This document shows, piece by piece, positions 25,401 to 39,349 of a stretch of 64,000 nt of DNA (within the stretch, counting starts at the first letter, position 1; every line of letters starts with the position of its first letter). The notes beneath the pieces were generated by a model. That model was not told where the DNA came from. It made no database searches and saw only the letters and a list, made by a program, of their open reading frames with translations. The stretch comes from Antedon mediterranea (lineage: Eukaryota > Echinodermata > Crinoidea > Comatulida > Antedonidae): positions 11,884,288 to 11,948,287 of the forward strand of contig NC_092676.1 in the NCBI RefSeq assembly GCF_964355755.1, in the 5' to 3' direction. The translations under genes were made by a program, and so were the position numbers.

Positions 25401-28400
25401 TTTCGCCGATCTATCTCTCTCTCTCTCTCGCTGATCTATCTCGGTCTCGCTGATCTATCTCTCTGTCTCGCTGATGTATCTCTCTCTCTCGCTGATCTAT
25501 CTCTCTCTCTTGCTGATCTATCTCTCCCTCGCTGATCTATCTCTCTCTCGCTGATCTATCTCTCTCTCGCTGATCTATCTCTCTCTCGCTGATCTATCTC
25601 TCTCTTGCTGATCTATCTCTCTCTCGCTGATCTATCTCTCTCTCGCTGATCTATCTCTCTCTCGCTGATCTATCTCTCTCTCGCTGATCTATCTGTCTCT
25701 CGCTGATCTATCTCTCTCTCGCTGATGTATCTCTCTCTCTCGCTGATCTATCTCTCTCTCGCTGATGTATCTCTATCTCTCGCTGATGTATCTCTATCTT
25801 GCTGATCTATCTCCCTCTCGCTGATCTATCTCTCTCTCGCTGATGTATGTATCTCTCTGTCGCTGACCTATCTCTCTCTCGCTGATCTATCTCTCTGTCT
25901 CGGTGATGTATCTCTCTCTCTCTCGCTGATCTATCTCTCTCTCCCCGATCTATCTCTCTCTCTCGCTGATCTATCTCTCTCTCTCTAGCTGATCTATCTC
26001 TCTCTCGCTGATGTAACTCTCTCTCTCGCTGATGTATCTCTCTCTCGCTGATGTATCTCTCTCTCTCTCGCTGATCTATCTCTCTCTCGCTGATCTATCT
26101 CTCTCTCTCGCTGATCTATCTCTCTCTCGCTGATCTATCTCTCTCTCGCTGATCTATCTCTCTCTCTCTCGCTGATCTATCTCTCTCTCTCTCTCGCTGA
26201 TATATCTCTCTCTCTCGCTGATGTATCTCTCTCTCTCGCTGATGTATCTCTCTCTCGCTGATGTACCTCTCTCTCGCTGATCTATCTCTCTCTCGCTGAT
26301 CGAACTCTCTCTCGCTGATCTATCTCTCTCTCGCTGATCCATCTCTCTCTCGCTGATCTATCTCTCTCTCTCGCTGATCTATCTCTGTCTCGCTGATCTA
26401 TCTCTCTGTCTCGTTGATGTATCTCTCTCTCTCTCGCTGATCTATCTCTCTGTCTCGCTGATGTATCTATCTCTCTCTCGCTGATCTATCTCTTTCTCGC
26501 TGATCTATCTCTCTCTCTCTCTCTCACTGATATATCTCTGTCTCTCGCTGATCTATCTCTGTCTCTCAGTGATCTATCTCTCTCTCTTTCTCGCTGATCT
26601 ATCTCTCTCTCGCTGATCTATCTCTCTCTCTGTCTCGCTGATCTATCTCTCTCTGTCTAGCTGATCTATCTCTCTTTCGGTGATCTATCTCTCTCTCTCG
26701 CTGATCTATCTCTCTCTCTCTCGCTGATCTATCTCTCTCTCGCTGATCTATCTCTCTCTCGCTGATGTATCTCTCTCTCTCGCTGATCTATCTCCCTCTC
26801 GTTGATCTATCTCCCTCTCGCTGATCTATTTCTCGCTCGCTGATCTATCTCTCGCTCGCTGATCTATCTCTCTCTCGCTGATCTATCTCTCTCTCGCTGA
26901 TCTATCTCTCTCTCGCTGATCTATCTCTCTCTCGCTTATCTATCTCTCTCTCGCTGATCTATCTCTCTCTCGCTGATCTATCTCTCTCTCTCTCGCTGAT
27001 CTATCTCTCTCTCTCTCGCTGATCTATCTCTCTCTCGCTGATGTATCTCTCTCTCGCTGATGTATCTCTCTCTCGCTGATGTATCTCTCTCTCGCTGATG
27101 TATCTCTCTCTCGCTGATGTATCTCTCTCTCGCTGAACTATCCCCTTCTCGCATATCTATCTCTCTCTCTCGATGATCTATCTCTCTCTCTCGCTGATCT
27201 ATCTCTCTCTCTCGCTGATCTATCTCTCTCTCTCTCGCTGATCTATCTCTCTCTCTCTCGCTGATCTATCTCTCTCTCGCTGATCTATCTCTCTCTCGCT
27301 GATCTATCTCTCTCTCGCTGATCTATCTCTCTCTCTCGCTGATCTATCTCTCTCTCTCTCGCTGATATATCTCTCTCTTGCTGATGTATCTCTCTCTCTC
27401 GCTGATGTATCTCTCTCTCGCTGATGTATCTCTCTCTCGCTGATCTATCTCTCTCTCGCTGATCTAACTCTTTCTCGCTGATCCATCTCTCTCTCGCTGA
27501 TCTATCTCTCTCTCTCGCTGATCTATCTCTGTCTCGCTGATCTATCTCTCTGTCTCGTTTATGTATCTCTCTCTCTCGCTGATCTATCTCTCTGTCTCGC
27601 TGATGTATCTATCTCTCTCTCGCTGATCTATCTCTTTCTCGCTGATCTATCTCTCTCTCTCTCTCGCTGATATATCTCTGTCTCTCGCTGATCTATCTCT
27701 GTCTCTCAGTGATATATCTCTCTCTCTCTCTCGCTGATCTATCTCTCTCTCGCTGATCTATCTCTCTCTCTGTCTCGCTGATCTATCTCTCTCTGTCTAG
27801 CTGATCTATCTCTCTCTCGGTGATCTATCTCTCTCTCTCGCTGATCTATCTCTCTCTGTCGCTGATCTATCTCTCTCTCTCTCGCTGATGTATCTCTCTC
27901 TCGCTGATCTATCTCTCTCTCGCTGATCTATCTCTCTCCCGCTGATCTATCCCCCTCTCGCTGATCTATCTCTCTCTCTCTCGCTGATCTATCTCTCTCT
28001 CTCGCTGATCTATTTCTCTCTCTCGCTGATCTATCTCTCTCTCGCTGATCTATCTCTCTCTCGCTGTTCTATCTCCCTCTCGCTGATCTATCTCTCTCTC
28101 GCTGATGTATCTCTCTTTCGCTGATGTATCTCTCTCTCTCGCTGATCTACCTCCCTCTCGTTGATCTATCTCCCTCTCGCTGATCTATCTCCCTCTCGCT
28201 GATCTATTTCTCGCTCGCTGATCTATCTCTCGCTCGCTGATCTATCTCTCTCTCGCTGATCTATCTCTCTCTCGCTGATCTATCTCTCTCTCACTGATCT
28301 ATCTCTCTCTCGCTGATCTATCTCTCTCTCGCTGATCTATCTCTCTCTCGCTGATCTATCTCTCTCTCTCTCGCTGATCTATCTCTTTCTCGCTGATGTA

Positions 28401-31400
28401 TCTCTCTCTCGCTGATGTATCTCTCTCACGCTGATGTATCTCTCTCTCGCTGATGTATCTCTCTCTCGCTGAACTATCCCCCTCTCGCTGATCTATCTCT
28501 CTCTCTCGATGATCTATCTCTCTCTCTCGCTGATCTATCTCTCTCTCGCTGATCTATCTCTCTCTGTCGCTGATCTATCTCTCTCTCTCCCGCTGATGTA
28601 TCTCTCTCTCGCTGATCTATCACTCTCTCGCTGATCTATCTCTCTCTCTCGCTGATGTATCTCTCTCTCGCTGATCTATCTCTCTCTCGCTGATCTATCT
28701 CTCTCTCGCTTATCTATCTCTCTCTCGCTGATCTATCTCTCTCTCGCTGATCTATCTCTCTCTCTCGCTGATCTATCTCTCTCTCTCGCTGATCTATCTC
28801 TCTCTCGCTGATCTATCTCTCTCTCGCTGATCTATCTCCCTCTCGCTGATCTATCTCTCTCTCGCTGATGTATCTCTCTCCTCGCTGATGTATCTCTCTC
28901 TCGCTGATCTATCTCCCTCTCGCTGATCTATCTCTCTCTCGCTGATGTATCTCTCTCTCGCTGATGTATCTCTCTCTCGCTGAACTATCCCCCTCTCGCC
29001 GATCTATCTCTCTCTCTCTCTCTCTCTCGATGATCTATCTCTATCTCGCTGATCTATCTCTCTCTCGCTGATCTATCTCTCTCTCGCTGATCTATCTCTC
29101 TCTCGCTGATCTATCTCTCTCTCTCGCTGATCTATCTCTCTCTCGCTGATCTATCTCTCTCTCGCTGATCTATCTTTCTCTCGCTGATCTATCTCTCTCT
29201 CGCTTATCTATCTCTCTCTCTCTCGCTGATCTATCTCTCTCTCGCTGATGTATCTCTCTCTCTCGCTGATGTATCTCTCTCTCGCTGATGTATCTCTCTC
29301 TCGCTGATGTATCTCTCTCTCGCTGATGAATCTCTCTCTTGCTGATCTATCTCTCTCTCGCTGATCTATCTCTGTCTCGCTGATCTATCTCTCTGTCTCG
29401 CTGATGTATCTCTCTTTCTCGCTGATCTATCTCTCTGTCTCGCTGATGTATCTCTCTCTCTCGCTGATCTATCTCTCTCTCTCGCTGATGTATCTATCTC
29501 TGTCTCGCTGATCTATCTCTTTCTCGCTGATCTATCTCTCTCTCTCGCGCTGATGTATCTCTGTCTCTCGCTGATCTATCTCTGTCTCTCGCTGATCTAT
29601 CTCACTCTCGCCGATCTATCTCTCTCTCTCGCTGATCTATCTCTGTCTCGCTGATCTATCTCTCTGTCTCGCTGATGTATCCTCTCTCTCTCTCGCTTAT
29701 CTATCTCTCTCTCGCTGACGTATCTCTATCTCTCGCTGATGTATCTCTATCTCGATGATCTATCTCCCTCTCGCTGATCTAACTCTCTCTCACTGATCTA
29801 TCTCTCTCTCTCGCTGATCTATTTCTCTCTCTCTCTCGCTGATCTATCGCTCTCTCGCTGATGTATCTCTCTCTCGCTGACCTATCTCTCTCTCGCTGAT
29901 CTATCTCTCTCTCCCCGATCTATCTCTCTCTCTCGCTGATCTATCTCTCTCTCTCTAGCTGATCTATCTCTCTCTCTCGCATATGTATCTCTCTCTCTCT
30001 CGCTGATGTATGTCTCTCTCGCTGATGTATCTCTCTCTCTCTCTCTCTCGCTGATCTATCTCTCTCTCGCTGATCTATCTCTCTCTCGCTGATCTATCTC
30101 TCTCTCTCGCTGATCTATCTCTCTCTCGCTGATCTATCTCTCTCTGTCGCTGATCTATCTCTCTCTCTCCCGCTGATGTATCTCTCTCTCGCTGATCTAT
30201 CTCTCTCTCGCTGATCTATCTCTCTCTCTCGCTGATGTATCTCTCTCTCGCTGATCTATCTCTCTCTCGCTGATCTATCTCTCTCTCGCTGATCTATCTC
30301 TCTCTCGCTGATCTATCTCTCTCTCGCTGATCTATCTCTCTCTCTCGCTGATCTATCTCTCTCTCTCTCGCTGATCTATCTCTCTCTCGCTGATCTATCT
30401 CTCTCTCGCTGATCTATCTCTCTCTCGCTGATCTATCTCCCTCTCGCTGATCTATGTCTCTCTCGCTGATGTATCTCTCTCTCGCTGATGTATCTCTCTC
30501 TCTCGCTGATCTATCTCCCTCTCGCTGATCTTTCTCCCTCTCGCTGATCTATCTCCCTCTCGCTGATCTATCTCTCTCTCACTGATGTATCTCTCTCTCG
30601 CTGATGTATATCTCTCTCGCTGAACTATCCCCCTCTCGCCGATCTATCTCTCTCTCTCTCTCTCTCGATGATCTATCTCTATCTCGCTGATCTATCTCTC
30701 TCTCGCTGATCTATCTCTCTCTCGCTGATCTATCTCTCTCTCGCTGATCTATCTCTCTCTCTCGCTGATCTATCTCTCTCTCGCTGATCTATCTCTCTCT
30801 CGCTGATCTATCTTTCTCTCGCTGATCTATCTCTCTCTCGCTTATCTATCTCTCTCTCTCTCGCTGATCTATCTCTCTCTCGCTGATGTATCTCTCTCTC
30901 TCGCTGATGTATCTCTCTCTCGCTGATGTATCTCTCTCTCGCTGATGAATCTCTCTCTCGCTGATCTATCTCTCTCTCGCTGATCTATCTCTGTCTCGCT
31001 GATCTATCTCTCTGTCTCGTTGATGTATCTCTTTTTCTCGCTGATCTATCTCTCTGTCTCGCTGATGTATCTCTCTCTCTCGCTGATCTATCTCTCTCTC
31101 TCGCTGATGTATCTATCTCTGTCTCGCTGATCTATCTCTTTCTTGCTGATCTATCTCTTTCTCTCTCGCGCGCGCTGATGTATCTCTGTCTCTCGCTGAT
31201 CTATCTCTGTCTCTCGCTGATCTATCTCACTCTCGCCGATCTATCTCTCTCTCTCGCTGATCTATCTCTGTCTCGCTGAACTATCTCTCTGTCTCGCTGA
31301 TGTATCTCTCTCTCTCTCTCGCTTATCTATCTCTCTCTCGCTGACGTATCTCTATCTCTCGCTGATGTATCTCTATCTCGATGATCTATCTCCCTCTCGC

Positions 31401-34400
31401 TGATCTATCTCTCTGTCTCGCTGATGTATCTCTCTCTCTCGCTGATCTATCTCTCTCTCTCTCTCTCGCTGATGTATCTATCTCTGTCTCGCTGATCTAT
31501 CTCTTTCTTGCTGATCTATCTCTCTCTCTCTCACGCGCGCTGATGTATCTCTGTCTCGCTGATGTATCTCTTTTTCTCGCTGATCTATCTCTCTGTCTCG
31601 CTGATGTATCTCTCTCTCTCGCTGATCTATCTCTCTCTCTCGCTGATGTATCTATCTCTTTCTCGCTGATCTATCTCTTTCTTGCTGATCTATCTCTCTC
31701 TCTCTCGCGCGCGCTGATGTATCTCTGTCTCTCGCTGATCTATCTCTGTCTCTCGCTGATCTATCTCACTCTCGCCGATCTATCTCTCTCTCTCGCTGAT
31801 CTATCTCTGTCTCGCTGAACTATCTCTCTGTCTCGCTGATGTATCTCTCTCTCTCTTGCTTATCTATCTCTCTCTCTCGCTGACGTATCTCTATCTCTCG
31901 CTGATGTATCTCTATCTCGATGATCTATCTCCCTCTCGCTGATCTATCTCTCTCTCACTGATCTATCTCTCTCTCGCTGATCTATCTCTCTCTCTCGCTG
32001 ATCTATCGCTCTCTCGCTGATGTATTTCTCTCTCGCTGACCTATCTCTCTCTCGCTGATCTATCTCTCTGTCTCGCTGATGTATCTCTCTCTCTCTCGCT
32101 GATCTATCTCTCTCTCCTCGATCTATCTCTCTCTCTCGCTGATCTATCTCTCTCTCTCTAGCTGATCTATCTCTCTCTCTCGCTAATGTATCTCTCTATC
32201 TCTCGCTGATGTATGTCTCTCTCGCTGATGTATCTCTCTCTCTCTCTCTCGCTGATCTATCTCTCTCTCGCTGATCTATCTCTCTCTCGCTGATCTATCT
32301 CTCTCTCGCTGATCTATCTCTCTCTCTCGCTGATCTATCTCTCTCTCTCTCTCGCTGATATATCTCTCTCTCTCGCTGATGTATCTCTCTCTCGCTGATC
32401 TATCTCTCTCTCTCGCTGATCTATCTCTCTCTCGCTGATCTATATCTCTCTCGCTGATCTATCTCTCTCTCGCTGATCTATCTCTCTCTCGCTGATCTTT
32501 CTCTGTCTCGCTGATCTATCTCTCTGTCTCGCTGATCTATCTCTCTGTCTCGCTGATGTATCTATCTCTGTCTCGCTGATCTATCTCTTTCTCGTTGATC
32601 TATCTCTCTCTCTCTCGCTGATATATCTCTGTCTCTCGCTGATCTATCTCTGTCTCTCGCTGATCTATCTCTCTCTCTCTCTCGCTGATCTATCTCTCTC
32701 TCGCTGATCTATATCTCTCTCTGTCTCGCTGATCTATCTCTCTCTGTCTAGCTGATCTATCTCTCTCTCGGTGATCTATCTCTCTCTCGCTGATCTATCT
32801 CTCTCTGTCGCCGATCTATCTCTCTCTCTCTCTCTCGCCGATGTATCTCTCTCTCGCTGATATATATCTCTCTCTCGCTGATGTATCTCTCTCTCTCGCT
32901 GATGTATCTCTCTCTCGCTGATGTATCTCTCTCTCGCTGATCTATCTCTCTCTCGCTGATCTAACTCTCTCTCGCTGATCTATCTCTCTCTCGTTGATCC
33001 ATCTCTCTCTCGCTGATCTATCTCTCTCTCTCGCTGATCTATCTCTGTCTCGCTGATCTATCTCTCTGTCTCGTTGATGTATCTCTCTCTCTCGCTGATC
33101 TATCTCTCTGTCTCGCTGATGTATCTATCTCTCTCTCGCTGATCTATCTCTTTCTCGCTGATCTATCTCTCTCTCTCTCTCGCTGATATATCTCTGTCTC
33201 TCGCTGATCTATCTCTGTCTCTCAGTGATCTATCTCTCTCTCTCTCTCGCTGATCTATCTCTCTCTCGCTGATCTATCTCTCTCTCTGTCTCGCTGATCT
33301 ATCTCTCTCTGTCTAGCTGATCTATCTCTCTCTCGGTGATCTATCTCTCTCTCTCGCTGATCTATCTCTCTCTGTCGCTGATCTATCTCTCTCTCTCTCG
33401 CTGATGTATCTCTCTCTCGCTGATCTATCTCTCTCTCGCTGATCTATCTCTCTCCTGCTGATCTATCCCCCTCTCGCTGATCTATCTCTCTCTCTCGCTG
33501 ATCTATCTCTCTCTCTCGCTGATCTATCTCTCTATCTCGCTGATCTATCTCTCTCTCGCTGATCTATCTCTCTCTCGCTGATCTATCTCCCTCTCGCTGA
33601 TTTATCTCTCTCTCGCTGATCTATCTCTCTCTCGCTGATGTATCTCTCTCTCTCGCTGATCTATCTCCCTCTCGCTGATCTATCTCCCTCTCGCTGATCT
33701 ATCTCCCTCTCGCTGATCTATTTCTCGCTCGCTGATCTATCTCTCGCTCGCTGATCTATCTCTCTCTCGCTGATCTATCTCTCTCTCGCTGATCTATCTC
33801 TCTCTCGCTGATCTATCTCTCTCTCGCTGATATATCTCTCTCTCGCTGATCTATCTCTCTCTCTCGCTGATCTATCTCTCTCTCTCTCGCTGATCTATCT
33901 CTCTCTCGCTGATGTATCTCTCTCTCGCTGATGTATCTCTCTCTCGCTGAACTATCCCCCTCTCGTTGATCTATCTCTCTCTCTCGATGATCTATCTCTC
34001 TCTCTCTCGCTGATTTATCTCTCTCTCGCTGATCTATCTCTCTCTGTCGCTGATCTATCTCTCTCTCTCTACCGCTGATGTATCTCTCTCTCGCTGATCT
34101 ATCTCTCTCTCTCGCTGATGTATCTCTCTCTCGCTGATCTATCTCTCTCTCGCTGATTTATCTCTCTCTCGCTGATCTATCTCTCTCTCGCTGATCTATC
34201 TCTCTCTCTCGCTGATTTATCTCTCTCTCTCGCTGATCTATCTCTCTCTCGCTGATCTATCTCTCTCTCGCTGATCTATCTCCCTCTCGCTGATCTATCT
34301 CTCTCTCGCTGATGTATCTCTCTCTCGCTGATGTATCTCTCTCTCTCGCTGATCTATCTCCCTCTCGCTGATCTATCTCCCTCTCGCTGATCTATCTCCC

Positions 34401-34905
34401 TCTCGCTGATCTATCTCTCTCTCGCTGATGTATCTCTCTCTCGCTGATGTATCTCTCTCTCGCTGAACTATCCCCCTCTCGCCGATCTATCTCTCTCTCT
34501 CTCTCTCTCTCGATGATCTATCTCTATCTCGCTGATCTATCTCTCTCTCGCTGATCTATCTCTCTCTCGCTGATCTATCTCTCTCTCGCTGATCTATCTT
34601 TCTCTCTCGCTGATCTATCTCTCTCTCGCTGATCTATCTCTCTTTCGCTGATCTATCTTTCTCTCGCTGATCTATCTCTCTCTCGCTTATCTATCTCTCT
34701 CTCTCTCTCTCGCTGATCTATCTCTCTCTCGCTGATGTATCTCTCTCTCTCTCGCTGATGTATCTCTCTCTCGCTGAACAATCCCCCTCTCGCCGATCTA
34801 TCTCTCTCTCTCTCTCTCTCTCTCGATGATCTATCTCTATCTCGCTGATCTATCTCTCTCTCGCTGATCTATCTCTCTCTCGCTGATCTATCTCTCTCTC
34901 GCTGA
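22434..34905 (+). repeat. 12-kb higher-order block, copy 2
   Basis: This is the direct duplicate of the preceding block. It starts at a CTCGCCGATC unit like the one near 10,378 and loses similarity near 34,905, after the GCTGAACAATCCCC marker (34,771; partner 22,305). Relative to copy 1 it has extra units near 26,160-26,340. It also has an extra segment of about 540 bp near 31,170-31,710 that duplicates the CGCGCGCTGATG marker. Confidence 0.8.
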
Positions 34906-35958
34906 TCTATCTCTCTCCCCCTCTCTCTCTCTCTCTCTCTCGATGATCTATCTCTATCTCGCTGATCTATCTCTCTCTCGCTGATCTATCTCTCTCTCGC
35001 TGATCTATCTCTCTCTCGCTGATCTATCTCTCTCTCTCGCTGATCTATCTCTCTCTCGCTGATCTATCTCTCTCTCGCTGATCTATCTTTCTCTCGCTGA
35101 TCTATCTCTCTCTCGCTTATCTATCTCTCTCTCTCTCGCTGATCTATCTCTCTCTCGCTGATGTATCTCTCTCTCTCGCTGATGTATCTCTCTCTCGCTG
35201 ATGTATCTCTCTCTCGCTGATGAATCTCTCTCTCGCTGATCTATCTCTCTCTCGCTGATCTATCTCTGTCTCGCTGATCTATCTCTCTGTCTCGTTGATG
35301 TATCTCTTTTTCTCGCTGATCTATCTCTCTGTCTTGCTGATGTATCTCTCTCTCTCGCTGATCTATCTCTCTCTCTCGCTGATGTATCTATCTCTCTCTC
35401 GCGGATCTATCTCTTTCTCGCTGATCTATCTCTCTCTCTCGCGCTGATGTATCTCTGTCTCTCGCTGATCTATCTCTGTCTCTCGCTGATCTATCTCACT
35501 CTCGCCGATCTATCTCTCTCTCTCGCTGATCTATCTCTGTCTCGCTGAATTATCTCTCTGTCTCGCTGATGTATCTCTCTCTCTCTCGCTTATCTATCTC
35601 TCTCTCGCTGACGTATCTCTATCTCTCGCTGATGTATCTCTATCTCGATGATCTATCTCCCTCTCGCTGATCTATCTCTCTCTCACTGATCTATCTCTCT
35701 CTCGCTGATCTATCTCTCTCTCTCTCGCTGATCTATCGCTCTCTCGCTGATGTATCTCTCTCTCGCTGACCTATCTCTCTCTCGCTGATCTATCTCTCTG
35801 TCTCGCTGATGTATCTCTCTCTCTCTCGCTGATCTATCTCTCTCCCCGATCTATCTCTCTCTCTCGCTGATCTATCTCTCTCTCTCTAGCTGATCTATCT
35901 CTCTCTCGCTGATGTATCTCTCTCTCTCTCGCTGATGTATGTCTCTCTCGCTGATGTA

Positions 35959-35989
<31 letters not shown>

Positions 35990-38900
35990 TCTATCTCTCT
36001 CTCGCTGATCTATCTCTCTCTCGCTGATCTATCTCTCTCTCGCTGATCTATCTCTCTCTCTCTCTCGCTGATCTATCTCTCTCTCTCTCGCTGATATATC
36101 TCTCTCTCTCGCTGATGTATCTCTCTCTCGCTGATCTATCTCTCTCTCTCGCTGATCTTTCTCTCTCTCGCTGATCTATATCTCTCTCGCTGATCTATCT
36201 CTCTCTCGCTGATCTATCTCTCTCTCGCTGATCTTTCTCTGTCTCGCTGATCTATCTCTCTGTCTCGCTGATGTATCTCTCTCTCTCGCTGATCTATCTC
36301 TCTGTCTCGCTGATGTATCTATCTCTGTCTCGCTGATCTATCTCTTTCTCGTTGATCTATCTCTCTCTCTCTCTCGCTGATATATCTCTGTCTCTCGCTG
36401 ATCTATCTCTGTCTCTCGCTGATCTATCTCTCTCTCTCTCTCTCGCTGATCTATCTCTCTCTCTGTCTCGCTAATCTATCTCTCTCTCGCTGATCTATCT
36501 CTCTCTCGGTGATCTATCTCTCTCTCGCTGATCTATCTCTCTCTGTCGCCGATCTATCTCTCTCTCTCTCTCTCGCTGATGTATCTCTCTCTCGCTGATG
36601 TATCTCTCTCTCGCTGATCTATCTCTCTCTCTCGCTGATGTATCTCTCTCTCGCTGATCTATCTCTCTCTCTCCCCCGCTGATCCATATCTCTCTCGCTG
36701 ATCTATCTCTCTCTCGCTGATCTATCTCTCTCTCGCTAATCTATCTCTCTCGCTGATCTATCTCTCTCTCGTTGATCTATCGCTCTCTCGCTGATCTATC
36801 TCTCTCTCGCTGATCTATCTCTCTCTCGCTGATCTATCTCTCTCTCGCTGATCTATCTCTCTCTCTCTCTCTCTCTCTCGCTGATCTATCTCTCTCTCGC
36901 TGATATATCTCTCTCTCGCTGATCTATCTCTCTCTGGCTGATCTATCTCTCTCTCGCTGATCTATCTCTCTCTCTCTCTCGCTGATCTATCTCTCTCTCT
37001 CTCGCTGATATATCTCTCTCTCTCGCTGATGTATCTCATTCTCGCGCTGATGTATCTCTCTCTCGCTGATGTATCTCTCTCTCGCTTTATCTATCTCTCT
37101 CTCTCGTTGATGTATCTCTCTCTCGTTGATCTATCTCTCTCTCTCGCTGATCTATCTCTCTCTCGCTGATCTATATCTCTCTCGCTGATCTATCTCTCTC
37201 TCGCTGATCTATCTCTCTCTCGCTGATCTATCTCATTCTCGCTGATCTATCTCTCTGTCTCGCTGATGTATCTCTCTCTCTCGCTGATGTATCTCTCTGT
37301 CTCGCTGATGTATCTATCTCTGTCTCGCTGATCTATCTCTTTCTCGCTGATCTATCTCTCTCTCTCTCGCTGATATATCTCTGTCTCTCGCTGATCTATC
37401 TCTGTCTCTCGCTGATCTATCTCTCTCTCTCTCTCTCGCTGATCTATCTCTCTCTCGCTGATCTATCTCTCTCTCTCTGTCTCGCTGATCTATTTCTCTC
37501 TGTCTAGCTGATCTATCTCTCTCTCGATGATCTATCTCTCTCTCTCGCTGATCTATCTCTCTCTGTCGCTGATCTATCTCTCTCTATCTCTCGCTGATGT
37601 ATCTCTCTCTCGCTGATCTATCTCTCTCTCTCGCTGATGTATCTCTCTCTCGCTGATCTATCTCTCTCTCGCTGATCTATCTCTCTCTCGCTGATCTATC
37701 TCTCTCTCGCTGATCTATCCCCCTCTCGCTGATCTATCTCTCTCTCTCTCGCTGATCTATCTCTCTCTCTCGCTGATCTATCTCTCTCTCGCTGATCTAT
37801 CTCTCTCTCGCTGATCTATCTCTCTCTCGCTAATCTATCTCCCTCTCGCTGATCTATCTCTCTCTCGCTGATCTATCTCTCTCTCCCCGATGTATCTCTC
37901 TCTTTCGCTGATCTATCTCCCTCTCGCTGATCTATCTCCCTCTCGCTGATCTATCTCCCTCTCGCTGATCTATTTATCGCTCGCTGATCTATCTCTCGCT
38001 CGCTGATCTATCTCTCTCTCGCTGATCTATCTCTCTCTTGCTGATCTATCTATCTCTCTCGCTGATCTATCTCTCTCGCTGATCCATCTCTCTCTCGCTG
38101 ATCCATCTCTCTCTCGCTAATCTATCTCTCTCTCTCTCTCGCTGATCTATCTCTCTCTCGCTGATCTATATCTCTCTCGCTGATCTATCTCTCTCTCGCT
38201 GATCTATCTCTCTCTCGCTGATCTATCTCTCTCGCTGACCCATCTCTCTCTCTCGCTGATCCATCTCTCTCTCGCTAATCCATCTCTCTCTCGCTGATCC
38301 ATCTCTCTCTCGCTGATCTATCTCTCTCTCTCCCCCGCTGATCCATATCTCTCTCGCTGATCTATCTCTCTCTCGCTGATCTATCTCTCTCTCGCTAATC
38401 TATCTCTCTCGCTGATCTATCTCTCTCTCGTTGATCTATCGCTCTCTCGCTGATCTATCTCTCTCTCGCTGATCTATCTCTCTCTCGCTGATCTATCTCT
38501 CTCTCGCTGATCTATCTCTCTCTCTCTCTCTCTCTCGCTGATCTATCTCTCTCTCGCTGATCTATCTCTCTCTCGCTGATCTATCTCTCTCTCGCTGATC
38601 TATCTCTCTCTCTCGCTGATCTATCTCTCTCTCTCTCGCTGATATATCTTTCTCTCTCGCTGATGTATCTCTCTCTCGCGCTGATGTATCTCTCTCTCGC
38701 TGATGTATCTCTCTCTCGCTGATCTATCTCTCTCTCTCGCTGATGTATCTCTCTCTCGCTGATCTATCTCTCTCTCTCGCTGATCTATCTCTCTCTCGCT
38801 GATCTATATCTCTCTCGCTGATCTATCTCTCTCTCGCTGATCTATCTCTCTCTCGCTGATCTATCTCTGTCTCGCTGATCTATCTCTCTGTCTCGCTGAT

Positions 38901-39349
38901 GTATCTCTCTCTCGCTGATGTATCTCTCTGTCTCGCTGATGTATCTATCTCTGTCTCGCTGATCTATCTCTTTCTCGCTGATCTATCTCTCTCTCTCTCG
39001 CTGATATATCTCTGTCTCTCGCTGATCTATCTCTGTCTCTCGCTGATCTATCTCTCTCTCTCTCTCGCTGATCTATCTCTCTCTCTCTGTCTCGCTGATC
39101 TATTTCTCTCTGTCTAGCTGATCTATCTCTCTCTCGGTGATCTATCTCTCTCTCTCGCTGATCTATCTCTCTCTGTCGCTGATCTATCTCTTTCTCTCTC
39201 TCGCTGATGTATCTCTCTCTCGCTGATCTATCTCTCTCTCTCGCTGATGTATCTCTCTCTCGCTGATCTATCTCTCTCTCGCTGATCTATCTCTCTCTCG
39301 CTGATCTATCTCTCTCTCGCTGATCTATCCCCCTCTCGCTGATCTATCT

